Shown: in pieces, positions 25,709 through 36,532 of the stretch
Layout of the letters: every line of letters begins with the position of its first letter
Numbering within the stretch: the stretch's first letter is position 1
DNA from: Papiliotrema nemorosa
Lineage: Eukaryota; Basidiomycota; Tremellomycetes; Tremellales; Rhynchogastremaceae
Length of the DNA stretch: 64,000 nt
Direction of reading: 5' to 3'
Assembly (NCBI GenBank): GCA_032158125.1
Contig: JASKOT010000012.1
Coordinates: 397,869 to 461,868, forward strand
Made by a program: the position numbers and the translations under genes
Notes under the pieces: generated by a model
The model's input: only the letters and a program-made list of their open reading frames with translations
Database searches by the model: none
Told to the model about the DNA's origin: nothing

Positions 25709-26309
25709 ATGTCACGAAGAACGACCGACTATGATCGACCCATCGTCAAGGCCGGAGTGCCCATGATCATCGGTGTAGGGCTCACGGCGGGTCTCATTGG
25801 TGGTGCCATGTGAGCTGCAGCATAGGTGTCCAACGTAGCATACATCAACTGATTCTCAGCATGACCCTTGGACAAAAGGTCGAGCAGGCATTTACCGGTC
25901 GACCCAACTCTGAAGTTCCCGGACTCACCTGCGCTAGACTGTTAGGTCGACCCGACTCTCAAAAAGGCGCTCTCAACCTCCCATTCCATTACGCTCAGGT
26001 GGGTTTTGAAGACAATCATGACTGACAGTAGGGAGCTATGGTAGGAGTCATCAGAGCCGCGATGAGCGTTTACGGGATCAGAGGTCCTTTTGCCGATTTC
26101 ATGTTTATCGGTGTGAGATTGTTGAATGATCAAAGTTTGGAGAATTATACTGGAGCTGGAGCCTTACCTTGGACTTGGCCGGTGAGCGAACAGGTGATTG
26201 ACATCTTTGGCAAGGCCGTGTATGCCTTGGTCACTGGATGGGTGAGCGGTTTGGACTCTGCATCGGTCTTTGCTGACGAGATCAGGTCTGTGATTACTGG
26301 TTGCAGTAG
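25709..26309 (+). CDS. small conserved membrane protein of unknown function
   Basis: Four exons (25709-25809, 25860-25998, 26032-26241, 26286-26309) give 157 aa. I recognise the pattern (GRPNSEVPGLT-ARL-GR, FHYAQGA, ALPWTWPVSEQVIDIFGKAVYALVTGW--D-W) as one common in uncharacterised fungal proteins, but no function is known to me. Residues about 15-38 (IVKAGVPMIIGVGLTAGLIGGAM) are hydrophobic and could be a membrane anchor; a second hydrophobic stretch follows FHYAQ. The last exon is only 24 nt and ends right after the conserved TGW-D-W motif. Upstream in-frame methionines do not exist. Confidence 0.7.
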
Positions 26310-26504
26310 ACATAACGTCGCGACCAGTGGTCTATTCCCCAATATTCATGATCCCTTTAACGCTTCATGTGTGTTACAATGTATCTGTACAATCTCGTTC
26401 TATCACAGTCGATATGCGTTACATGCTTTCCAATCATCAAAGCGTCTCACCCTTGTGTCGATGGTCGTGAATATCCGCAATCATTCCCCTCACCAAGACT
26501 CCAT

Positions 26505-28039
26505 CTACAATCTTAGCCGATCATCGCTAACATCACCCCTTACGAGACACTCACAAGCACTAGGATCAATCGGCAAAAACCACTCTTTGATCCTAGACCA
26601 CCGACCTAGTCGTACTCCCATATCATCCAACAACTCGTCAATATAAGTCATAGAGAACGGCACCAGACTCGTCCCTTGCGCATGTCTCCCACTCGTCCTC
26701 TCTCTCATCCACTCCACTTCTTCCAAAGCGAGTCTCCTTTGTTCTTCCTCTGGAGGCACACGTAACGTCCGCGCGAGGCAACTAGCGATCCATACGGCTG
26801 AAACTTCAAATGTTAATGGACAAAACAGAGAATAGTTGAATCCGTTGAAGAACAGGTTGGATGTGGAAGCGGGCTTGAGATGTCGATACAACAGCCAATC
26901 GCCTTTGGGTGATACGATGTCCTTCCGCAGTGGTGAAGGGAGGAAGCTGGGTAGGGACTGCTTCCACCCCGTTCCGCAGACCACAATGTCCGCCTCTACA
27001 CGTTGACCATCGCTCAAATGTGCCATTTGGCCTTCGAGTCGCTCAATGGTAGTGCCATGATGGACTCGAATGTTCCCCTTATTGATTCCCTCTACTAATC
27101 CTTCCGAGGCGAGGTATATCGACGACGAAGCGACAGCCTCGATAGATTCGTCAGGTATCAGATGCGGAGAACCGACTTGTAGCGAGACAATCTTTGCGAA
27201 AGTGTATAGCAACATCCATCGGAGGATAAAGAGGGGTCCGTTGAAGAGACGTTGGATCATCGTAGGTCGAATGTGGAGAAACATCGCTTCGGCCTGGAAG
27301 TCAGCTCCGAACTTGACGATGTTATTCTGACGTACAAATCTTGTCAAGAGGAGGTAAGAGTACCGTATAAAACCCGCAAAATACCTCGGAAACCGCCATG
27401 TCGCTCGCTGAAAGACCAGTGTTGTGGTTCGAGCCACAGTACTAGCCTGGACAGCCATATCGCAGGCGGACCTCCCGTAACCCAGAACCACCACATTCTT
27501 CCCTCTGAGCATCTCGATAGATGGGATTTGACTAGTATGCAGGACACTGCCTTCCCAAGAGGGATCAGTGGGAATGTCGGGGATGTTGGGATGTGAAAAC
27601 GTCCCCGTCGTCACGATGAGGATGTCATACCATTCTTCCAATGTAGCAGTCTATCGTCAGCCACATCTCTGTACGACCCACCTACCTTGATGGTCCACCC
27701 TGCACCTTCCTGTTCCGCTTTCTCAACCCTCTTCCCCAGCCTCAAATGCTTCTCCAGCGCACGATCCCTCGCAAACGCTTCGAGAAACGCTTGTACCTCT
27801 TCTCCAGATGGGAACTCCGGATAATGAGACGGCATGGGGAAAGACGTGAATGCATAAGTGTCCTTGGGCGATTGTGTCGTGACACCAGGATACCGCTTGT
27901 TTTTGGACCAAACTCCCCCGACCTTGGTGTTTTCTTCGTAGATGGTGACTTGATAGCCGCATGAGAGGAGGGTATGAGCAGTGATCAGACCCGCTACGCC
28001 CGCGCCTACTACCGCGACGTGCTGTCCAAAGACGACCAT
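26505..28039 (-). CDS. flavin-containing monooxygenase (FMO/Baeyer-Villiger type)
   Basis: NADPH- and FAD-dependent oxygenase acting on a heteroatom or ketone. Exons 27686-28039, 27336-27650 and 26505-27293; 485 aa. FAD fold VAVVGAGVAGLITAHTL at residues 8-24; NADPH fold VVVLGYGRSACDMA in the middle; the FMO-type TTGTFSHPNIPD lies just before it, in the position of the FxGxxxHxxx(Y/D) fingerprint. The 42-nt stretch 27294-27335 has a GTACGT donor and a CTGAC branch point before its CAG, so I call it an intron although it is in frame. Divergent from the decarboxylase-like gene. Could equally be an N-hydroxylating enzyme. Confidence 0.85.
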
Positions 28040-28680
28040 GACTTGACCACCGCTCGACTGGCTAGTGGGTGAGGTCTATCTCATCAGGTAGAGGATGAAG
28101 AGGTTCAGCGTAAGTAGGATCCGCATGATCGACTTGATCTCCTCGGGGATACTGTTGTCAACCTTGGCGATCGAATGGCAGGGGGTCGACGGTGATCATG
28201 ACGCATCGGTTGATGTGGACAGACGATGGGATCATGTCAGCAATGGTCATCCTTATCGATAAAGCGTCCATCTCGGATCAGTCTACCTGATGAGAGTGTA
28301 CTCCAAAGGCAATGGCGAAGGGTGACATTCGTGCTTGATGCCTGGTACGAGCATTTAGGACCACATAACTGAGCGATAGGCTGCGACGGTCCTGCTGAAA
28401 TCGACCTGTTCTCTCTTGATCTATTGTGAGCTTTCCGTCATCTACAGATCTGCTGAACGCTACAGGATGCTCGATGACCACAGTCAAACACTGTGCATGC
28501 TTTGACGGCTAACCATGCACCAATCTGATACCACTTGGGCCATTCCGAATGAGATCTGGTTGCCGCGGTCAAAGTGACGACATGGTCGAAATAGCGACTT
28601 CGTAGGCCGTCGCAAACGCAGTCCAGTCATAAGAACAGTGGGAGGCAGCGTTCACTAATGTCACTGCCTCTCACCCCATC
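28040..28680. promoter_or_regulatory. divergent promoter between the FMO and the decarboxylase-like gene
   Basis: 641 bp between divergent starts; no additional gene seen. Shared control is plausible. Confidence 0.4.
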
Positions 28681-29214
28681 ATGCCAGAACTACCCGCTTT
28701 CCACACCAATACCGAGCTACACCCATCCTTCGAAAAGGACATTCACGACGTCCATCTCATCTATGATTACGCCGCTGAAGATGCCCAGGGGAACCCCGAG
28801 AAATGGAAATACGAAATGTGGTTCTTCTCTTCCACCCGGGTAGTCTACAAGATTCACGGAGGCCCTATGGCAGGGAGGACAAACTACCAGACCTGCTCGA
28901 TGCAGTGTATCCGACCGGGAGAGCTATGGCAGGTGAATTGGTTGGAGGAGACGGGGACCATCTGTTCTTTGGTCTATGACATCCCGAACAAGAAGATTAC
29001 AACCCTCATTGCTTTCTCCAAGGGTCACTGGGAGCACGCAGAGGAGGCCCATGGAGATAAACGGAAGCAAGAGGACTTTGACAGGTGGAGAGGTCTGGCA
29101 AAGATTGGCACTCAGACGGACAGGTTCATGCTGTCAGAACAGGCGGACATTTCAGAAGTCTTCAAGGGCAAGGGAGACCTGGAACCGATCAAGGAGGACG
29201 CGGTGACGCTGTGA
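28681..29214 (+). CDS. phenolic acid decarboxylase / MoaF-like calycin protein
   Basis: Intronless, 177 aa, a size typical of phenolic acid decarboxylases, which turn ferulic or p-coumaric acid into vinylphenols. KYEMWFFSSTRVVYKIHGGPMAGR matches the PAD strand pattern (YEM-----IDYRIH-G-V-GR), and QVNWLEETGTICSLVYD matches the following W-EPTGT block. This supports the beta-barrel fold. The catalytic Tyr/Arg/Glu set of bacterial PadC appears only partly kept, so activity is uncertain; a MoaF-type lipocalin role is the alternative. The first ATG is used. It converges with the BBE-type oxidase gene. Confidence 0.65.
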   Translation: MPELPAFHTNTELHPSFEKDIHDVHLIYDYAAEDAQGNPEKWKYEMWFFSSTRVVYKIHGGPMAGRTNYQTCSMQCIRPGELWQVNWLEETGTICSLVYDIPNKKITTLIAFSKGHWEHAEEAHGDKRKQEDFDRWRGLAKIGTQTDRFMLSEQADISEVFKGKGDLEPIKEDAVTL

Positions 29215-29338
29215 GCGACTGACCAATAGACCATGTACAAATTGGCTTGTTGAGCCTATCATCCTACGCACAAGTATCATTAAGAAGCCAACTTCCGTCC
29301 TCAGTCCCGGTCCATCGTCAATCTCGACCTGTCCAAGC

Positions 29339-31556
29339 TCAACTGATCGCGCAGCACTGCGACTTACCCACAACCCCATCGTCGACAACCCCATCGTTGA
29401 CTACGACAGAAGGTCCAGTCACACCCGGAAGTCGGACCGACTGCGGGTTGTTGAACATGTCGTCGGGATCATACACCGCTTTGAGCTGACGCAACTTGGG
29501 GGCATTGTCTCCCCAGTAGATCTCCTCGCAACTGATGTTAGTGATACTCACAAAGGGTACACAACTCACTCTGGGCCCAGGTCGGGATCGACATAACCCG
29601 GGTACACTCGAACCTTGTCGACGGGAACACCATCCTTGACGACATTGTACATTCCCTCGATAAACTTTTTGATATCGGGTGAGAAGGTTGGGGTCAGGAG
29701 ATTGGGGTCAATCGCATAAAATTGGAAGAACAAGAGTCCATCTCGATGTCCAAAGCACGAGGTCTGTGCGAGATCGGAGTCATTCGATCGACCTGCCTGG
29801 AGGTCGCTGAGAACGAACCACAGTGCCAGTGTGGGCGCATTGTCGTGGATATAATTGAAAAGCTTGGTACTGAGAGCAGGAGTGATAGGCTGATCCGCTC
29901 GCAGAACCAACGACTTGACGTAAAACTTGGCGGGCTGATATTAGCGAATTAAGACTGAGCACTCACGATGCCTCCTCCCAGAGACAACGCTTTGTCTTCA
30001 AGCCAATGGATCAGGGCGCCGACATGGCTGTCAAACTTGAGGGTCTGCACTTTGACATTGACTCCCTTGACGTCCAAAGCCTGTCGGAGGTGATCATGGT
30101 CCTCTTCCGCTTCGAACTCGGCTTGGGTGCCGTAAAAGGTTCGCTCAATGGCCATTCGACCATTGGTGATGATGCAAGTACTGGCAAACTTTCGATTGAG
30201 GTTTGGATTCGTAGCCCAGGCCTGGAATTGGTCGTAGGCGTTACTGAGCTCCTCGGGCGTCCCGTCGCTACTTATCAGTACTCGTTCAACTCGGATGGCT
30301 TAGACGTTGACGTACACCACCTCGTAGGTCCAGTGGGTGATTTCGGTCAGATCGGGGTAAACTTTGACTACAATTTTGGTGACAACGCCAAAAGACGCGG
30401 CGGCTCCTCGAACGGCCTGGTGATCAGAACAGCAGTAGAGGAGACGTACCCAGAAGAGATCGGCGTGCTGTGGGTGGTTGGCAGTAATGTCTTTGAGGTA
30501 TTCTCCGCTAGCCAGGACCTCACTATCAGTTGAAGCAGAGGTAATGTTCATCAAACGCACGATATCAAAGGAGATGATCTGATCGACCATCATTCCGACT
30601 AGCCGATCAACCGAGTTCAAGGTGGAAGGGGAAGCTTACTCACATTGTCTGGATGAAGGACCCTGACCACCGATGGTTGCGTGGCCTCCCACTCCGACCT
30701 AGAATATCAGTGGAACCGAAGAGAGTCAATATCACCTGTGGACAGATCTGCCATGTCAACTTGGTATAGAGAAGCACATCTCATGAAAACTCACTCCGTG
30801 GGGGGTCATGACGCCGGACTGCTTCAAGACTCTAGTTACGTCCCCAAGCAATGCGCCCGTCCCAATCGTAGCAGCTGAAGGTTAGTCAAAGGTAAGGGAG
30901 CAGCTCATGACCCACTCATCGCCTCTTTGTCGACGGTGATCTGACTGAGGTGCTTCAACCCGATCACAAAAGTCCCGTCTCTTCCTCCCCAACCTGCGTC
31001 CAGTCAGTCCGTTGATCTATCCCCCAACTCACCATATCCTCCATAGCTGTGTCCTCCCGCTCTAGCTTGGACCTATTTTCATCAACTCATATGCTTGACG
31101 CTCGGGCCACCTCACTCACGGAGACCTGGGCTCGTCGAGCAATCTCCACTGCAACCCTGACCATCTCTGCGTTCTTGGGCTCAGTGACAGCGCAGGGGAG
31201 GATGACCAGACTCTTGTTGTAGTGCGACATGGTAGAAGTCCAGTACCAAAACGTCTTGGGAAGACCAACCCAGGGGATATCATCCACCGACGCCCCAGAC
31301 TCTGCCTTGTACTCTTTGATGGCGTTTTCGACTCGTTGAGCTCGGTCGTCTAGGTCGGTAGCGGGGAGGGTAGGGAAGGAGAGACGAGAGCCGGGTGGTC
31401 TGGCATTGTGGATGACTTGGGGAACGGTGAGGAACTCTGGGTGGTGAGTGAGGTTCTGGGTGGTGAGTGAGGTGGAAGGGGTCTGAGCGGGGGCGAGTCA
31501 GGAGGGGAAGAAGACGTACCGGGGCTCTTGATGAAGTGACCGTGACCCTCGTTCAT
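29339..31556 (-). CDS. berberine-bridge-type FAD oxidase (BBE-like)
   Basis: Flavin-linked oxidase of the PCMH/BBE family, which oxidises sugars, alcohols or alkaloid-type substrates with O2. Eleven exons: 31520-31556, 31120-31436, 31033-31072, 30916-30993, 30795-30874, 30644-30698, 30450-30598, 30316-30416, 29967-30267, 29570-29934, 29339-29531; 571 aa. RAGGHSYGGYGWGG at residues 123-136 carries the His that usually binds FAD covalently (His126); VGVGGHATIGGQG is the second FAD motif; the C-terminal YWGDNAPKLRQLKAVYDPDDMFNNPQS is the BBE domain. There is no signal peptide, so it is intracellular. The last four residues, CAIS, form a CaaX box preceded by another Cys. Intron 1 carries a duplicated 19-nt acceptor segment. 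The acceptor of exon 9 is ambiguous by one codon (30267 or 30270). Confidence 0.88.
31437..31475 (-). repeat. 19-bp tandem duplication containing two copies of an intron acceptor
   Basis: On the minus strand the unit CCTCACTCACCACCCAGAA occurs twice in a row at the 3' end of intron 1 of the BBE-like gene. Each copy ends in a usable CCCAG. Splicing to the upstream copy would add 19 nt and break the frame, so the downstream copy must be used for a functional protein. Confidence 0.7.
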
Positions 31557-32046
31557 GTTGAGGTAGATATCGCTTTAATGGTTTGATCTGAGTCTATGTG
31601 AGGGGGTGGATGAGTAGAAGCAAGGTGAGACGAGTGAATGCTCAACGTCAAGAGGGTATCGAGTGAAGAAGTGACCCCGAGCGGAAAGGAGGAGGGGGCG
31701 ACCGTCGAGGAAGGGTTGACTCAACCCCCTCGTTACCCCTCTGCTCAAGACGCCGTACCACCTGCTTTGGCTTTGGCGTAACACAACGCCTTTGCTCAAT
31801 CAGCTGATCACAAAGCCAAGCACAGAGATCAGATGGGGTCTCAAACTGTATGTGGACCCGAAGTACCTGATGTTGAAGCCACGGCGGATAAGAGGGGATG
31901 AGAATCAAGGCAGCTCGACAAAGATCTGCTTCATTCTTTCCGCTCATCAGATCTAGAGGGCGCGTGGCTGATCATCCCGTCCCTCCATTCATAACTCTAT
32001 TCGAGATGCCTCGTGTACGACCCAACAGTCACAAAGGAGAATAACT
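31557..32046. promoter_or_regulatory. promoter of the BBE-type oxidase
   Basis: 490 bp between the oxidase start and the end of the regulator gene, both on the minus strand. No gene recognised. Confidence 0.35.
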
Positions 32047-34179
32047 TTACAGAAATACAACGTTCATCTGGCGTTCCTGCAAAAACACTCTCCAATCATT
32101 CGGCAATCTCCCCTTCTCATCCATCTCCCTCCACAACAACTGGACAGCCTCGACATTCCCCTTGAAAGCCTTTTCATTCCCACATCCATTCAATCCTTTC
32201 AGACATTCTGCCCTTTCGTGAGGTAATATAGCACACGTGGAGGCGATGAACCAGGCACATGCACGGGATGCACGGACGAACAAGCGCGATTCTTCCTCGT
32301 TGACGGTATCGGGGATGGTGGATGCCGTTCGGAGAAACTCGGTCAAGGCTGTACGGATGGGTAGGGACAGGATACCATGGTCGTGTAGAAACTGATACAT
32401 GATGATTCGAGCGGCCTGACATCAGCTTTGACCGATCGCGACGGTGCTCACCTCACACCACATTCCCTGCATAGCTACCGTCTCGGTAAGGCAAGAAGAT
32501 GTCATCCCCGATCGGATCTCGGGTCTCCAAACCTTCAAAGTATTCTCGATCTCCTTGACCATGCTCGTCCCGACGGGTGTATGGAGAGCCGGGTCAGAAG
32601 AGAGGTTGACTATCTGAGCGAGGGCAGACAAGATTCCAGCGGGTATACCCAGATGTACGCGTAATCCCGGATCGTCGCTCTGTACCTGATCGGCGACTCG
32701 CACGTCGAATGCAGTCTTGGACCCGTGTCTCATGAGCGAGTGTAGCACGTCGGTAGTGATGAACGTGGAGAAAGAGATTGTCGAATTTTCGATCCTATCG
32801 GTGAGATACCATATAGGCTGAGGGCCCAGATTCTCCCGGATGATCCCTCGAGTCATCTCGTGGATCGCTACAGCCTCCTCTAGCTTATCCTGTAGAATCT
32901 GTAGATCAGCCGAGTCTGAACGTACACTCACATAGCCTAGTCTTAGATCTATTCCGGCCCCGACTCTTGAGCAGAGCGAGTATGTGTCGTTGTCCAGCAT
33001 ATCCTTGGCGGCTTTATGATACCGCTGAGCCCTCGCATTCCATTCTGCGGCCTTGTCATTGCTCCCTTCTAGCTCGAACAGCAGTACTCGACGAGCAGCA
33101 CAGAGGTAAGCGCTGGCAGCGAGGTGGACGTCGGAGAGATTCTCGCTGACGAGGGATTGAAAGATCTTTCTGCGATTGGCGATGGACACGGAAAAGTAGT
33201 AATCTGCCATTAGTGCCTGTCGGCAAGAGACTATGTAGAGCTCTCACTGTCGTTGAGATTGGCATCTAAACGTCAGATATGAATTTGCAGGATGCCTTGT
33301 AGCTCACAAAAGTGCAGCAGTTCGGCCCAGAAGACTCTCATCTCTCGTAAAGTCTCCGTATCAGGTTGCCTTTTCTGCAGCATCTCGAAGAAATCTGGCA
33401 TGGGAGGGATCCTGCCATTAACATCGGAGCATCAAATACATGTCAGGGCGCAAATCTGATGTCAAGGTGTGACTTACAAAGTGGAGCTTTCCTTGGCCGG
33501 GACTGAGGATACCAGATCGTTTGGATCGACATATGCCGCGGAAAGGGTCATTCCCAAGTCTAAGAGAATGTTGTTAGAGGTATCCACCGGCATAGCGAAG
33601 CTGGGGTACGACCAAGGGTTGTCTGACTGTTGTGATGGTTCAGCAAAGAGGGAGAAGAGGTCGTTGTGGTCGTTTATATTGCTGAAAAAGGCTACGTCGG
33701 ACGGAGGGGGGTTGGGATGGATGGAAGGGGGATCTGGTGCAAGGAGGGGTAAGAATGAAGGTGTGATCATGCTTGGTTGTTCTGGCACACTGTGCATGGA
33801 TTCCAGTGGTTCGACTGGTGTGAGAGTCTGGGAAGGGTCCGGGGGACCAGGCCGTTTCCGCTTGTTGGGCTGTTTGATGGTGACTAGTTGGCCCGTGACT
33901 GGATCCAGCTGTCGAGGTGGATATGTACAGCTAGAATCAACCCGGCGGCTGAGTGTCAGATACCACCTGGACTCATGTGGTCGTCTCACCAAGCACTACA
34001 TCTCGGATAGATGATGTCGCATTTCCGCCTGACGGTCAGTCACCCTCATGATGGAGGTCGAGTGCAAGTCACTTTTTCCGCCGGCACTCGAAGCATCCTT
34101 CTCTACTTCGTGTCTTCTTCTCCTGAGCTGCACTTGACGGAGTTGGACTGGTGTAGGATTCTGAGGCCGATGGGGACAT
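32047..34179 (-). CDS. Zn2Cys6 fungal transcription factor
   Basis: DNA-binding regulator, the only one in the window. Eight exons: 34073-34179, 33990-34028, 33478-33948, 33308-33411, 33248-33265, 32932-33203, 32452-32898, 32047-32415; 608 aa. The binuclear zinc cluster is spread over three exons: Cys29, 32, 39, 46, 49, 56 with a KKRKCDIIYPRC loop. A Pro-rich linker (Lys/Arg-rich KQPNKRKR, a likely NLS) follows, then a helical middle-homology region (about residues 240-608) as in fungal-specific TF domains. One exon is 18 nt. The 33-nt intron 32899-32931 is in frame. Placed amid oxidases and transporters, it is a candidate local regulator of the accessory block, but its targets are unknown. 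Confidence 0.9.
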
Positions 34180-34352
34180 TGCCAAAGTGTGATAACAGAT
34201 ATCTAAGCGGAGTCGAATGAGGAGTAGAATGATAAGAGGATCTCGTTCCTCGGCTAAAAGTATGTAGCTTCTCGACTCGCCTTGTCACCTGGAATATCCC
34301 ATGCATCTGAATCCCAAGTCTATGTGACGATTACATGGCTACATTCTCTGGG

Positions 34353-35996
34353 TCAGAGCTTCGCCTTGACGTCCCCGACTGGAGCCTCTGCGCCTAGCGG
34401 ATCTTCCGCCGGTTCAGGCTGGTCTACAAGAATATTAAACGGTTTATCGAGCCGATCTCGCGTCAACAAGAAAGCTCTAGGTAAACCACCTTCGACGAGA
34501 AGATCTAATGGGTCTTTTTGGGTTTCCTCGGAGCAAAGGAGATGTACCAGAGCCAAGACAGTCCTGTATGCTCGGCTGTCCGTCAGCTTCGCTTCCAGCT
34601 TGAGTGAGCTTGGACACTCACACCATCCCTCGACCTGAGAATCCGCCCATCATGTATAACCCTTTGGGCTTGTCAAGAACTGGTCCACAGTATGGTATAC
34701 CATCGTGACTATACCCCATGACTGTTGTTAGCATCTCTACACCACGGCTGACACACCGCCAGTCCACAAATGAGCGAGGCGAGATTTCGGCTCGGGATAG
34801 TTGATAAAGTGTTTAGGCATGAACTCGTTAAAGTACTCTTCTGTTCCAGGTCTATCATCAGTACTCACCCGGATGGTCGACTTACATCTGAGTTGTATCA
34901 TCGGAGTTTCCATAGGTCAAACTTGGATCGTGTCCATGTGCAGCTTCCGCCCCTCCCACCACAATGTGTTTGGGGTACTCTTGCCTTGATATCATATAAT
35001 CAAAGTCGTGCTCGGAAAACTTGACCGAGTAGGTGGTGAAGAGGGGACGCATGACTTGGCGCGAGGGTGTTGTAGCGGGTTGAGCGGGTGGGATGGCCAG
35101 TGCACTGCAAGATCCTCTAAGCGGGATGATCTTGTTGGTGAATTCTGGTAACAACTGCGAGACGTATCCGTTTGTACAGACCACGACTGTTGGAGCGGTC
35201 GCGTTGCCTCTTTCCGTCTTGACTGTCCAGGCTCCATCCGAGGACGGTTGCTGCAGAGACAACACTGGCGTGTGAGCTTGCAAGTTGAAGCTCCCTCCAC
35301 CCTCCTGTGCCTTGGTGAAACAACGGTGCAGCAACCCATTGACGAGCTTGTAAGGGTGTACACTGCCCACCTTGTACGCACACCCCCATTTCGGTCCTTT
35401 CACCTGACTCAGTCGTTCTAGATGTTCCGGATCATCAATCTCCAGAAAGTCCTTGGTATCTTCCGGCCAGTCGCGTTGTCGAGCTTTGAATGCGCTCCTT
35501 CCGACTTTGGCCATATAGTCTGTCATGCAGAGATCAAACGCCGTGGTGATGTGAAAGTCGCATGATATCTTCTCCTTGTCGATAAGCTTGGTGTAGAGGT
35601 CAATATGGCTCGATTCAGCTTTGAGCACTTCGTTGGCCTTTTCCGCCCCTACTCGAGTTTTCAGACCCGGGTCTGGGATCAGTGCCGCTTGTTGAGAAAC
35701 TTACATGCTATATATGGGTCGGTCTTGATTTGACCACCATTCCTACCCGTCGCTCCACCGCAGACCTCTCTAGCTTCCAGCATGACAATGTTGAGATACG
35801 GCTGCTTGTCGAGCAGGTTGTACGCGGTAAGCGTGCCCGCTATGCCCGACCCAATGATGACCACATCTGCAGACTTGGGTAGTTGACCCGTCGTTCGGTG
35901 GTCTGCCAGTTCAGACGGCTCAGAGAGCCAGAATGATCGTAGTGGGTTTTTGGAGGGGAGGGATGCTGGCTTGAGCGTGATTGGACCTGGACTCAT
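34353..35996 (-). CDS. peroxisomal FAD oxidoreductase of the DAO family
   Basis: Flavoprotein oxidase acting on a C-N bond (family members oxidise N-methyl amino acids, glutamylputrescine or glycine). Five exons: 35705-35996, 34886-35672, 34757-34851, 34622-34721, 34353-34575; 498 aa. DVVIIGSGIAGTLTAYNLL at residues 44-62 is the FAD fold; EAREVCGGATGRNGGQ is the motif seen in bacterial PuuB-like oxidases; GYSHDGIPYCGPVLDKPKGLYMMGGFSGRGM is the C-terminal FAD contact. The C-terminal AKL is a strong PTS1 signal. Divergent from an amino-acid permease gene, which fits uptake plus oxidation of an amine. Confidence 0.87.
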
Positions 35997-36532
35997 GGTG
36001 CTGTGAACGTGTGGTCGATAGGCACCCCTGTCATTAGATATACTCGGTGTCCTCCGTAGGAACGACCACCACTTATGCGCTTTTAGCCCGACCCACTTAA
36101 CCCCACTTTACAATCTCGGCTTGGAGATAAGCCGCAAGCGAAGCGCTTAAATTGGGCACAGGGGGCATGACTCGAGGATGACTCAGTGCCACTTCTTTGC
36201 ACGAGATCCACCCTCGCGGCGTCGGAGCAGGGGGAGATCTAGACCAGAAGCGGGTAAAGTGGACCTCGCTTGTTAATTGGGCAGATGGGGAAGCGGCTAA
36301 ATGGAAGAGATAAGTCACCTGTGTCTTGTCATCCTCTGTCTCTGCTCTGTCGGGTTTCGCCCGCTGCAGACGTCGGAGTCAACTCTTGGCACTAGGTCCA
36401 GTGGGATGAGTGTCGTCAGTCTTATCGGGTTAAACTCACGTTTGGCTCGTTTAGACGCATGATAAGTGAACGGTATATAGCCTGGAACCCCTCTCAGATT
36501 CTCCAAGAGGATCTTTCATTAACCCCTCGACA
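35997..36532. promoter_or_regulatory. divergent promoter between the FAD oxidase and permease genes
   Basis: 536 bp. TATATA at about 36474-36479 sits roughly 55 bp upstream of the permease ATG. No gene seen. Confidence 0.45.

Noticed and set aside
29339..29360. Alternative last intron in the BBE-type gene from a GTAAGT near 29366
   Set aside because: It would need a 25-nt intron and extend the protein antisense through the end of the decarboxylase-like gene; the CAIS end is simpler.
30300..30320. Stop codon read-through in the BBE-like gene
   Set aside because: A GTACGT donor immediately before it and an acceptor at 30268 give normal splicing.
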